A DNA stretch of 46,174 nt from Variovorax sp. GTDB lineage: Bacteria > Pseudomonadota > Gammaproteobacteria > Burkholderiales > Burkholderiaceae_C. Below the pieces are notes generated by a model, which worked only from the letters and a program-made list of their open reading frames with translations, made no database searches and was not told where the DNA came from. This document shows positions 1-6,719 of this stretch, piece after piece. The stretch covers positions 1 to 46,174 of the forward strand of contig JAGIAI010000040.1 in assembly GCA_017744935.1 (NCBI GenBank), read 5' to 3'. The first letter of the stretch is position 1. Each line of letters starts with the position of its first letter. The position numbers were made by a program, and so were the translations under genes.

Positions 1-691
1 CCTTTTCACCGTCGCTCAGCCAGCGTGCCTCGGCCGGCTTGTTCGGCAGGAGGCGATAGAGCAGGAAGCCAAGCGCGACGGTCGGCAGGCCTTGCACGAT
101 GAACAGCCACTGCCAGCCATGCATGCCGGCCATGCCCTCCATGCCGCTCATGATCGTTCCCGACAGGGGACCGCCGAGAACGCCGGTGATCGGCATGCCG
201 AACAGGAACAAGCCCGTCACGCGCCCACGACGGTGACTCGGATACCAGTAGGTGAGGTACAGGATGATGCCGGGGAAGAAACCGGCCTCGAACATGCCCA
301 GCAGCAGCCGCACGCCATAGAACTGCCAGGGCTCGGTGACGAAGGCCGTCGCCGACGATGCAAGCCCCCAGAGCACCATGATGCGCAGGAACGTCAGGCG
401 GGCGCCGATCTTTTCGAGGAGCAGGTTGCTCGGCACCTCGAACAGCAGATACGTGATGAAGAACAGGCCGGCACCCAGCCCGTAGATCGCATCGGAAAAC
501 GCCAGGTCCTGCTTCATCTGGAGCTGGGCGTAGCCGACGTTGATGCGGTCGAGAAACGCGAAGACGTAGGCGACCAGCACGATCGGCATCACCCGCCAGC
601 TGATCCTGCGATAGATGTCGTCCTCTGCGGATCGGAGCGATGCCGGGTGGATGTCTGCGACCCCGCGGGCCACCGACGCTGCGTGATTCAT
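1..691 (-). CDS. MFS transporter, anion:cation symporter type (partial)
   Basis: Reading the minus strand from ATG at 691 gives 230 codons open to the window edge, so the C-terminal half is missing. The protein has a short cytoplasmic N-terminus, then hydrophobic helices from about residue 35, the segment FLDRINVGYAQLQM typical of the ACS (phthalate/tartrate/hexuronate-like) branch of the major facilitator superfamily, and the RRGRVTGLF loop between helices 4 and 5. Such carriers import organic anions with protons. A clear Shine-Dalgarno (AAGGAGA) lies 6 bases before the ATG. It sits downstream of the Crp-type regulator on the same strand, with a hairpin terminator between them, so it probably has its own promoter in the 692-792 stretch. 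The substrate cannot be told from sequence; the catabolic neighbours suggest an organic acid. Confidence 0.9.
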   Translation of the reverse strand, partial: MNHAASVARGVADIHPASLRSAEDDIYRRISWRVMPIVLVAYVFAFLDRINVGYAQLQMKQDLAFSDAIYGLGAGLFFITYLLFEVPSNLLLEKIGARLTFLRIMVLWGLASSATAFVTEPWQFYGVRLLLGMFEAGFFPGIILYLTYWYPSHRRGRVTGLFLFGMPITGVLGGPLSGTIMSGMEGMAGMHGWQWLFIVQGLPTVALGFLLYRLLPNKPAEARWLSDGEK

Positions 692-781
692 TGCGTGTCT
701 CCTTGCGATGGCGTCATGCCATGACACGCATCATTCCGGGACGCCCGCTATGCCGCAGTCGATCGCCCGACAGTTCGAATC

Positions 782-792
782 AGGGTAAACCC
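782..792. promoter_or_regulatory. AGGGTAAACCC box upstream of the MFS gene
   Basis: An imperfect palindrome (AGGGTAAACCC) about 90 bp before the MFS start. A near-identical copy, AGGGAAAACCC, lies at 1560-1570 on the other side of the Crp-type gene; 10 of 11 positions agree. Two similar boxes flanking a regulator gene suggest its own binding site, which is inference. This one abuts the terminator hairpin of the regulator gene, so it could instead be part of that terminator. Confidence 0.35.
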
Positions 793-811
793 GAGGGCGC
801 GTTGCGCCCTC
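793..811 (-). terminator. Hairpin after the Crp-type regulator gene
   Basis: A perfect 8-bp stem (GAGGGCGC / GCGCCCTC) with a 3-base loop lies 9 bp past the stop codon of the Crp-type gene. On the minus strand it is followed by GGGTTTACCC, which has only a short T tract, so the call as an intrinsic terminator is moderate. Confidence 0.55.
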
Positions 812-820
812 CCGTAGAGC

Positions 821-1525
821 CTACGGAACCAGTCGTTGCAGCCCGGGAATGTCGAGCACCACGATGCCGCCGTACTCGCTTCGAACGAGGCCGGCGTTCT
901 TGAAGCGCATCAAGGCGCTGTTGCAGCTCTGGCGAGACACGGCGGCGAGATTGGCGATCTCTTCCTGCGAGAGCTGCAAGTGGCGCTCGCCGAGCGGGTT
1001 GGCCAGTGGATTCACCATTCCGATGAGTGCGCGGGCCACCTGGCTGTCGGTATCCAGCAGACCCTGCGCCGCGTAGTTGCCCATGAACCAGTGCAGGCGC
1101 TCGTTCACCTGCATCAGGAGGAAGTCGTTGAAAGTCGGCCGGTTGCGGCGCAGCCAGTCGAACGTGTCGAACGGAATCAGCGCGACCCTGCTGGGGCGCA
1201 AAGCCACGAGGTCCGACTGGCGCGGTTCGTTGCGAATCAGCGTGCCCTCGCCGAACCAGCTGCCCACCGATTGGCCGCCCAAGGAGACTGTCCGCCCGTC
1301 TTGTGCGGTGATCGCCCATTTGACCAGGCCTTCGAGCACGCCATACCACGCGTGTTGTTGCTCGCCATGGTGGCCGAGCGAATCGCCCAGCGCCACCACG
1401 CGTTCCGTTGCATCCCCGCGAACCTGCGCCTGCGTGGGCTCGTCGAGCTGGACGAACCATGCCGACTGTTCGAGCAACTCGTCGAGCGTGAGTGATGTGG
1501 CAGGCGCACGTTGCGGACGGGTCAT
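821..1525 (-). CDS. Crp/Fnr-family transcriptional regulator
   Basis: 234 residues, normal length for the family. An N-terminal cyclic-nucleotide-binding-type beta-roll (about 20-130) includes VLEGLVKW and the S-V-G-S-W-F-G-E-G turn. A dimerisation helix follows, then a winged HTH (about 185-216, LSQEEIANLAAVSRQSCNSA). The cysteine cluster of FNR is absent, so oxygen sensing through Fe-S is unlikely and the effector is unknown. Start chosen at 1525 because AGGAGG lies just upstream. It is divergent to the thioesterase gene and upstream of the MFS gene on the same strand; AGGG-AAACCC-like boxes lie on both sides and may be its targets (inference). Confidence 0.9.
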   Translation of the reverse strand: MTRPQRAPATSLTLDELLEQSAWFVQLDEPTQAQVRGDATERVVALGDSLGHHGEQQHAWYGVLEGLVKWAITAQDGRTVSLGGQSVGSWFGEGTLIRNEPRQSDLVALRPSRVALIPFDTFDWLRRNRPTFNDFLLMQVNERLHWFMGNYAAQGLLDTDSQVARALIGMVNPLANPLGERHLQLSQEEIANLAAVSRQSCNSALMRFKNAGLVRSEYGGIVVLDIPGLQRLVP

Positions 1526-1558
1526 CCTTGCCTCCTGGGGAGCGCCATGACTTCGATC

Positions 1559-1572
1559 AAGGGAAAACCCTT
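1559..1572. promoter_or_regulatory. Palindrome AAGGG-AAAA-CCCTT in divergent promoter
   Basis: Five-base inverted arms around AAAA, 33 bp upstream of the Crp-type gene start and about 80 bp upstream of the thioesterase start. It resembles the box at 782-792 and could be an autoregulatory operator for the Crp-type protein. This is inferred from position and symmetry only. Confidence 0.4.
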
Positions 1573-1654
1573 AGCCGGAGTGTCGGCGCGTCGACTGTGC
1601 TTCCGAACGCAGCGAAGAACAATGATCCCTATCGAAGCGAGCTGTTTGAATCCC

Positions 1655-2068
1655 ATGAGCAAGACCATCGTCTATGGCGTCGACGTGCAGTTCGGAGACT
1701 GCGACCCCGCGGGCATTGTCTTCTTTCCGAACTACTCGCGATGGATGGATGCCGCCTCGCATCACTACTTCATCGCTTGCGGATTGCCACCCTGGCGAGC
1801 GATGAAGGAACTGCCGGGCTGCATCGGCGCGCCGCTGCTGGAGATCCACACTCGCTTCCACACCGCGGTTTCCTACGGTGAGCGCATCGAGATTCACACC
1901 AGCGTCGAAGAATGGCGCGGCAAGGTCTTCATCCAGACCCATCGCGTGACGCGAGGCGCCACGCTGATCTGCGAAGGGCGGGAAACGCGGGCGCTGTGCG
2001 TGAAGGAAGACAGCGGAAAGCTCAAGGCGGTGCCCGTGCCCGATTTCATCCGTACCGCATGCGCTTGA
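1655..2068 (+). CDS. 4-hydroxybenzoyl-CoA-thioesterase-type (4HBT) acyl-CoA thioesterase
   Basis: 137 residues from the ATG at 1655, the usual length for a single hot-dog domain. The N-terminal active-site segment FGDCDPAGIVFFPNYSRW is the hallmark of the 4HBT family, with the catalytic aspartate in D-P-A-G-I-V. The enzyme hydrolyses an acyl- or aroyl-CoA to the free acid and CoA in the cytoplasm. An in-frame ATG at 1511 would add 48 low-complexity residues and overlap the divergent promoter, so it was not used. The next reading frame, a damaged SDR, follows within 10 bp. In this context the enzyme may release CoA from intermediates of the nearby CoA-transferase/acyl-CoA dehydrogenase route (inference). 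Confidence 0.88.
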   Translation: MSKTIVYGVDVQFGDCDPAGIVFFPNYSRWMDAASHHYFIACGLPPWRAMKELPGCIGAPLLEIHTRFHTAVSYGERIEIHTSVEEWRGKVFIQTHRVTRGATLICEGRETRALCVKEDSGKLKAVPVPDFIRTACA

Positions 2069-2075
2069 CGCTCCC

Positions 2076-2662
2076 ATGACAACCACCAACGCATGGTCAA
2101 GGAGGCGGCCGATTCAATGGGCGGACTCGACGTGCTGGTGAACAACGCCGGCATCGCGGGCCCGACAGCGAGCGTTGCAGACATGGACCCGGATGCGTGG
2201 GAAGCCGTCCTGCGCATCAACCTCACAGGCACCTTTGCGGTGACGCAGGCCGCCATCCCCCACCTGAAGCAATCGGCTGCGGGATCGATCGTGGTGATGT
2301 CGTCACTCGCGGGCCGATTCGGCTACCCGAATCGCAGCCCCTACGCGACGACCAAATGGGGGCTCATCGGATTCACGAAGACCCTGTCGCGCGAACTCGG
2401 CGAGTTCGGCATTCGCGTCAACGCGATCCTGCCGGGCGCTGTGGACGGTACGCGCCTGCGCCATGTCTTCGAAGGCCGCGCGTCAGTCTCGGGACGCAGC
2501 ATTGCAGAGGAAGAATCCGCCGCACTGGCCAATCAGTCGATCAAGCGCTTCGTCGACCCGGCAGACATCGCGGCCCTGGTGGTCTTTCTGGCTTCAGGCG
2601 CCGCGCGTTCGATCTCGGGACAGATGATTCCGGTGGACGGCGATTCGCAGAGCGCTTCCTGA
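2076..2662 (+). pseudogene. Short-chain dehydrogenase lacking its Rossmann N-terminus (probable internal deletion)
   Basis: The frame open from ATG 2093 (189 residues) begins in the middle of an SDR: NNAG, the catalytic serine in MSSLAG, Y-A-T-T-K and the C-terminal SISGQMIPVDG are intact, but the T-G-x3-G-x-G cofactor loop and first two beta-alpha units are absent. Just upstream, ATG 2076 encodes MTTTNAW, which mirrors the MTTT...NAW start of the SDR gene at 3759, but in a different frame (17 bp offset). The simplest reading is that about 200 bp encoding residues 8 to about 80 were deleted with a frameshift. A product restarted at 2093 could not bind NAD(P) normally. The alternative is a truncated protein with another role. 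Confidence 0.7.
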
Positions 2663-2764
2663 CCTTCGCTCCACAAGCAGACAAACGGAGGCAACCCGCA
2701 GTTCTATCTGCCAGACAGACGGCATCGCCTGCCGCACGGTTGAAATGTTCCGGCTCGATCGACC

Positions 2765-3646
2765 CTAGGCCCGCGCGCGCGACCGAAACTCCCGCGGCGT
2801 GAGTCCCGTGTGCTTGCGGAAGAAGCGGCCGAAATAGGCTTCATCCACGAAGCCCAGGTCGCTTGCGAGGCGTTTGATGCTGACGTCGGTGTAGACCAGC
2901 TCGCGCTGCGCCTCGTGCACCAGCCGCGCATGAAGCACAGCGAGGCTCGATGTCCCGAGGACTTCGCGGCACAGGCGCGTGAGTTGCCCCGGTGTGATGC
3001 CGAGTTCGGACGCGTAGTCCTGCAGCGGCAGGTGCTGCTTGAATCGCGTATCGACCAGTGCGCGGAATTTCTGGATCTGCCCGTGCTTGCGTGAATCGCG
3101 AAGCACCGGCGTCTCCGCATCGACCTGCCTCAGCCGCGCTATCTGCACCAGCAGTGCGGTGATCAGCGACAAGGCCGCCGCGACCTGCCCGATCGAGCTT
3201 CGCCGCGATTCGCGTTCGATCGCGAGGAAGATCGGCATCAGCGCATCCATCGCCTCGTCCTGCGACGCGAGCGACATCACGAGCGGCTTGCGGATGCTCT
3301 CGACGAGATCGGGCATGACCACCTGCGCCAGCGATTCGAGCGGCCGCTGGGCCGCGGTGACGACCGGCCCGTCGGTGTCGGGCGCGAAGTGAAATCCATG
3401 CACGGTTTGTGCAGGAATCAGGATCAGGCAAGGCGCGCGTTCGCTGATCCGCGCATGGTCGACCTGCACCTCGACGGCGCCCTGACGAAGCAGAAGGATC
3501 TGCACGAAGGCGTCATGCGTGTGAGGCTGGATCTCCCAGTTGTAGCGCTTGGAACGCGTCGGGATCCATTCGAAATCGAAGGTCGACTGCCAGCTCGGCT
3601 GGGCCTGATCGCCGTAGAGCGAGTAGTTGGGAATGACTCTAGGCAT
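2765..3646 (-). CDS. AraC-family regulator, PobR/PobC-like
   Basis: 293 residues from the ATG at 3646 (a Met 16 codons upstream is possible; neither start has a good ribosome site). The N-terminal cupin-like sensor (about 25-120) includes QPHTHDAFVQILLL, typical of regulators of 4-hydroxybenzoate and other aromatic-acid genes. The C-terminal double HTH (about 195-290) ends in the classic second helix and GFVDEAYFGRFFRKHTGLTPREFR. It is divergent to the SDR/flavoprotein/NIPSNAP operon. A two-repeat element in the shared promoter region recurs at 17390 upstream of the ABC-transporter operon, so this protein is the best candidate activator of both (inference). Confidence 0.9.
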   Translation of the reverse strand: MPRVIPNYSLYGDQAQPSWQSTFDFEWIPTRSKRYNWEIQPHTHDAFVQILLLRQGAVEVQVDHARISERAPCLILIPAQTVHGFHFAPDTDGPVVTAAQRPLESLAQVVMPDLVESIRKPLVMSLASQDEAMDALMPIFLAIERESRRSSIGQVAAALSLITALLVQIARLRQVDAETPVLRDSRKHGQIQKFRALVDTRFKQHLPLQDYASELGITPGQLTRLCREVLGTSSLAVLHARLVHEAQRELVYTDVSIKRLASDLGFVDEAYFGRFFRKHTGLTPREFRSRARA

Positions 3647-3673
3647 GGAGGCGACGCTCGGACAGGGAGGCCG

Positions 3674-3732
3674 GAATTGTCCGGTTGTTGGCATGAATCG
3701 TCAAACCACCGGCAAGGGGCGCGCCGAACAAT
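3674..3732 (+). promoter_or_regulatory. Candidate AraC operator and activator-dependent promoter, copy 1
   Basis: GAATTGTC at 3674-3681 and GAATCGTC at 3695-3702 are direct repeats exactly 21 bp apart, two helical turns, as AraC-type activators require. A -10-like AACAAT follows at 3727-3732 with no good -35 box, as expected for a promoter where the activator covers that position. Across 31 bp the element matches the copy at 17390-17420 at 27 positions, and the distance to the -10-like hexamer is identical. It precedes the SDR gene at 3759 and lies divergent to the AraC gene. Confidence 0.65.
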
Positions 3733-3758
3733 GAAGCCGTGGACCCAAGGAGACATTC

Positions 3759-4592
3759 ATGACAACAACTCATCCTCACGGCAACGCATGGCTGGCGCTC
3801 GAAGACCAAGTCGCGGTCGTCACCGGTGCGGCCAGCGGCATCGGAGCCGCAGTCGCGCAATCGCTCAGCGACGCGGGCGCGAAGGTCGCGCTGCTCGACC
3901 TCGACGGCAAGGGTGCGGAAGCGCTCGCCGCGCAACTGCGTTCAGAGGGCCGGACCGCCATTTCCATCGAGTGCGACATCGCCAGCGAATGCAGCGTCGG
4001 CAAGGCCGCGCAGCGTGTGGCCGACGAACTGGGGGCCTGCAGTGTGCTGGTTAATAACGCGGGCATGCTTCGCGCGGGCAACCTGGCAGACGTGAGCCTC
4101 GATGCATGGAACCAGGTGCTGGCGGTCAACCTGACCGGCTATCTGCTGTGCGCACGTGCCTTCTCGAAACCGATGCGCGATGCACGGCGCGGCAGCATCG
4201 TGAACGTCGCCTCGATCTCCGCGCTGCACCCGCAGACCGGCAGTGGCGCCTACAGCGCGAGCAAGGCGGGCGTGCTTCTCATGTCGCGGCAAATGGCTGT
4301 GGAGTGGGGTCCGCTGGGAATTCGCAGCAATGTGATCTGCCCGGGAATGATCCGGACCGCCCTATCCGCCACCTTCTACGAGGAACCCGGCTTCGAAGCA
4401 CGGCGCGCGCAGGTCACCGCCAGCCGCCGCATCGGCGAGCCGCAGGACATCGCCGATGCGGCGCTCTTCCTCGCGAGCCCGCGTTCGGCCTACGTCAACG
4501 GCGCCGAACTGCTGGTGGACGGCGGCATGTCCAGCATGTTGATGGACATGGTGCCCCGCCCCGGCTTCAACCGCACGACGGCAACCGCCTGA
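3759..4592 (+). CDS. Short-chain dehydrogenase/reductase (classical SDR)
   Basis: 277 residues with every classical SDR mark: TGAASGIG (22-29) for the dinucleotide, NNAG (99-102), catalytic serine in ASIS (152 or 154), Y165-x3-K169, and the C-terminal YVNGAELLVDGG. The residue after beta2 is aspartate (LLDLDG), favouring NAD(H). It oxidises or reduces an alcohol/ketone in the cytoplasm; the substrate is unknown. A strong ribosome site (AAGGAGA) precedes the ATG. It is the first gene of an operon with the flavoprotein at 4615 (22 bp gap) and the NIPSNAP gene, probably driven by the AraC-dependent promoter just upstream. Confidence 0.92.
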   Translation: MTTTHPHGNAWLALEDQVAVVTGAASGIGAAVAQSLSDAGAKVALLDLDGKGAEALAAQLRSEGRTAISIECDIASECSVGKAAQRVADELGACSVLVNNAGMLRAGNLADVSLDAWNQVLAVNLTGYLLCARAFSKPMRDARRGSIVNVASISALHPQTGSGAYSASKAGVLLMSRQMAVEWGPLGIRSNVICPGMIRTALSATFYEEPGFEARRAQVTASRRIGEPQDIADAALFLASPRSAYVNGAELLVDGGMSSMLMDMVPRPGFNRTTATA

Positions 4593-4614
4593 CATCACCC
4601 AAGGAGACAAAGCA

Positions 4615-6372
4615 ATGACCCAGGAACGCGAATACGACCTGCTGGTGGTCGGCTCCGGCGCCGCCGGACTCGCCTGCGCCATCACTGCGACGAAGCGCGG
4701 ACTCGATGTGATGGTGATCGAGAAGGAACCCGTCTTCGGCGGCACCACGGCACTGTCGGGGGGCGTGCTGTGGATTCCACTCGCGCCACACGGCCGCAAG
4801 CAGAATCCTGCCGACACGCGCGAGGCAGTGCGCGAGTACCTCATGCAGGAGACGGGTCGCTTCTTCGATGCGGCAGCCGTCGACACCTTTCTCGACAACG
4901 GTCCGAAGATGGTGGAGTTCTTCGAGCGCGAGACCGAGATGAAGTTCGTGCAGACGCTCTACCCCGACTACCACTGCGACGAGCCTGGCGGCGCGCAGAT
5001 CGGCCGCTCCATCCTCGCGGCGCCGTATGACATCCGCGGCCTCGGCAAGGACATGCAGCGCCTGAAGCCGCCATTGAAGACCATCACCTTCATCGGGATG
5101 ATGTTCAACTCGTCGAACGCAGACCTCAAGCACTTCTTCCGCGCCACGAAGTCGCTCACCTCCTTCCTCTATGTCGCCCGGCGGCTGGCCACGCACATGA
5201 AGGAACTGCTGCTCTATCGGCGCGGCATCAACGTCACCAGCGGCAATGCGCTCGCAGCGCGGCTGGCGAAATCGGCGCTGGACCTCGGCATTCCGATCGA
5301 GACCTCGACCCCCGCGCGCAAGGTGCTCATGGAAGACGGCCACGCGGTCGGCCTGCAAGTCGAAGGGCCCGGCGGCGTACGCACCATTCGCGCGCGGCGC
5401 GGCGTGGTGCTCGCCTGCGGCGGCTTCCCGCATGACGTGCAGCGAATCGCCAAGGCCTATCCGCATGTGGCGCGAGGCGGAGAGCATCTGTCGCCCACGC
5501 CGGTCGGCAACACAGGCGACGGCGTGGCCATGGCTGAGGCCGCCGGCGGCATGGCCGACATCCGCTTCGCGGACAGCGCGGCATGGATGCCGGTGTCGCG
5601 CGTGCCGTATGCGAACGGGGAGTTCGGCGTGTTCCCCCATCTGCTCGACCGCTACAAGCCCGGCGTCATCGGCGTGCTGCGCAATGGCAAGCGATTCACG
5701 AACGAGTCGAACTCGTACCACGATGTCGGCGCGGCGATGATCCGCGCCTGCGCGGGCCAGAAGGAAACCGCCATGTGGCTGGTGGTCGACAAGACCGCGC
5801 TCGCGAAGTACGGCCTCGGCTATGTCAAGCCCGCGCCGATGCCGCTCGGCGCGCATCTGCGCAGCGGCTATCTGATCAAGGGCCGCACCCTCTCCGAACT
5901 CGCGCAGCGTGCCGGCATCGACCCGGCTGGCCTGGAAGCCACCGTGCGCGACTACAACGCGGGCGGCGCCGCACAAGGCCAGGACCCCGCCTTCGACCGC
6001 GGCCGCACCGCGTTCAACCGCTACCTGGCGGACCCGGAACGTCAGCCCAATCCTTGCGTGGCACCGATCGAGACCGGTCCTTTCTACGCGGTGAAGGTGG
6101 TGATGGGCGACCTCGGCACCTTCGATGGCATCCGCACGAGCCCCGTCGGCGAAGTGCTCAAGCGCGACGGCTCGCCGATCGCCGGCCTCTACGCCGTCGG
6201 CAACGACCGGGCGAGCATGATGGGCGGCAACTATCCGGGCGCCGGGATCACGCACGGGCCGAACATGACCTTTGCGTACGTCGCCGCCAATCACGTCGCG
6301 GACCTTGCTGCGAAGCGCAACTCATCAGCAGCCCCGATCGCACCCACACGTCAACTGGAGCCTGTCGCATGA
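4615..6372 (+). CDS. FAD-binding dehydrogenase, 3-ketosteroid-1-dehydrogenase-like (flavoprotein 1)
   Basis: 585 residues of the FAD_binding_2 (fumarate reductase/KSTD) family. The N-terminal FAD motif is GSGAAG (13-18), then FGGTTALSGG, the substrate-domain signature YKPGVIGVLRNGKRF with TNESNSYHD, and the C-terminal GPFYAVKVVMGDLGTFDG...GLYAVGN...MMGGNYPGAGITHGP. In KSTDs the Tyr of the P-F-Y-A element and the following G-D-L-G-T-x-G-G loop are active-site features; both are kept, as is an upstream Y-P-D-Y-H element. A likely role is alpha,beta-desaturation next to a ring ketone, but steroid use is not implied. No Sec or Tat signal is seen. It overlaps the next gene by ATGA, so the two are translationally coupled. 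Confidence 0.9.
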   Translation: MTQEREYDLLVVGSGAAGLACAITATKRGLDVMVIEKEPVFGGTTALSGGVLWIPLAPHGRKQNPADTREAVREYLMQETGRFFDAAAVDTFLDNGPKMVEFFERETEMKFVQTLYPDYHCDEPGGAQIGRSILAAPYDIRGLGKDMQRLKPPLKTITFIGMMFNSSNADLKHFFRATKSLTSFLYVARRLATHMKELLLYRRGINVTSGNALAARLAKSALDLGIPIETSTPARKVLMEDGHAVGLQVEGPGGVRTIRARRGVVLACGGFPHDVQRIAKAYPHVARGGEHLSPTPVGNTGDGVAMAEAAGGMADIRFADSAAWMPVSRVPYANGEFGVFPHLLDRYKPGVIGVLRNGKRFTNESNSYHDVGAAMIRACAGQKETAMWLVVDKTALAKYGLGYVKPAPMPLGAHLRSGYLIKGRTLSELAQRAGIDPAGLEATVRDYNAGGAAQGQDPAFDRGRTAFNRYLADPERQPNPCVAPIETGPFYAVKVVMGDLGTFDGIRTSPVGEVLKRDGSPIAGLYAVGNDRASMMGGNYPGAGITHGPNMTFAYVAANHVADLAAKRNSSAAPIAPTRQLEPVA

Positions 6373-6719
6373 ATCTCGTTTCAAGACCGCTCGTGGACCA
6401 TCGCGTCTACACCATCGCGCTGCGCAAGATGCCGGAGTTCCTCGATGTCTTCGACCGGCTCGCCATGCCGATCCTCATGGAAACGCTCGGCCATCCGCTC
6501 GGCTTCTACACGAGCCTCGTCGGCCCCCAGAATCAATTCGTGCACCTGTGGGCCTACGAGAGCCTGGCTGACTATGAGGCGCGCAGCAAGGCCCGCGACA
6601 CGCATCCGGACTTCCCGGCCTATCTGCAGGCCTCGGCGCACCTGATCACCGCGCAGGAGACGCGGCTGATTCGCGCCGCGGACCTCCCAAGCGTGAGGCG
6701 CCTCATTCCACAGCGCTGA
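6369..6719 (+). CDS. NIPSNAP-family protein, single domain
   Basis: 116 residues with one ferredoxin-like NIPSNAP fold: DHRVYTIALRKMPEFLDVFDRL, then GHPLGFYTSLVGPQNQFVHLWAYESLADYEARS. Members are small alpha+beta barrels with no settled activity, often beside oxidoreductases. The ATG at 6369 overlaps the flavoprotein stop by 4 bp, with CTGGAG as ribosome site. Its 3' end overlaps the convergent CoA-transferase gene by 17 bp. A double-domain homologue pairs in the same way with flavoprotein 2 at 10304-12747, suggesting that the two families work together. Whether it is a dehydratase, isomerase or chaperone for the flavoprotein product is unknown. Confidence 0.85.
   Translation: MNLVSRPLVDHRVYTIALRKMPEFLDVFDRLAMPILMETLGHPLGFYTSLVGPQNQFVHLWAYESLADYEARSKARDTHPDFPAYLQASAHLITAQETRLIRAADLPSVRRLIPQR

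Noticed and set aside
692..730. Inverted repeat TGCGTGTC...GACACGCA and small palindrome GTCATGCCATGAC before the MFS start
   Set aside because: They overlap the ribosome site and each other; short and without a second copy, so chance is a fair explanation.
1511..1654. Longer start for the thioesterase
   Set aside because: The extra 48 residues are not hot-dog-like and overlap the divergent promoter; the family starts at MSKTIVYGVDVQFGDCD.
4567..6294. 575-codon open frame antisense to flavoprotein 1
   Set aside because: A frame shadow of GC-rich coding DNA: no domain, His/Arg/Ala-rich composition, and the plus strand encodes a complete recognised enzyme.
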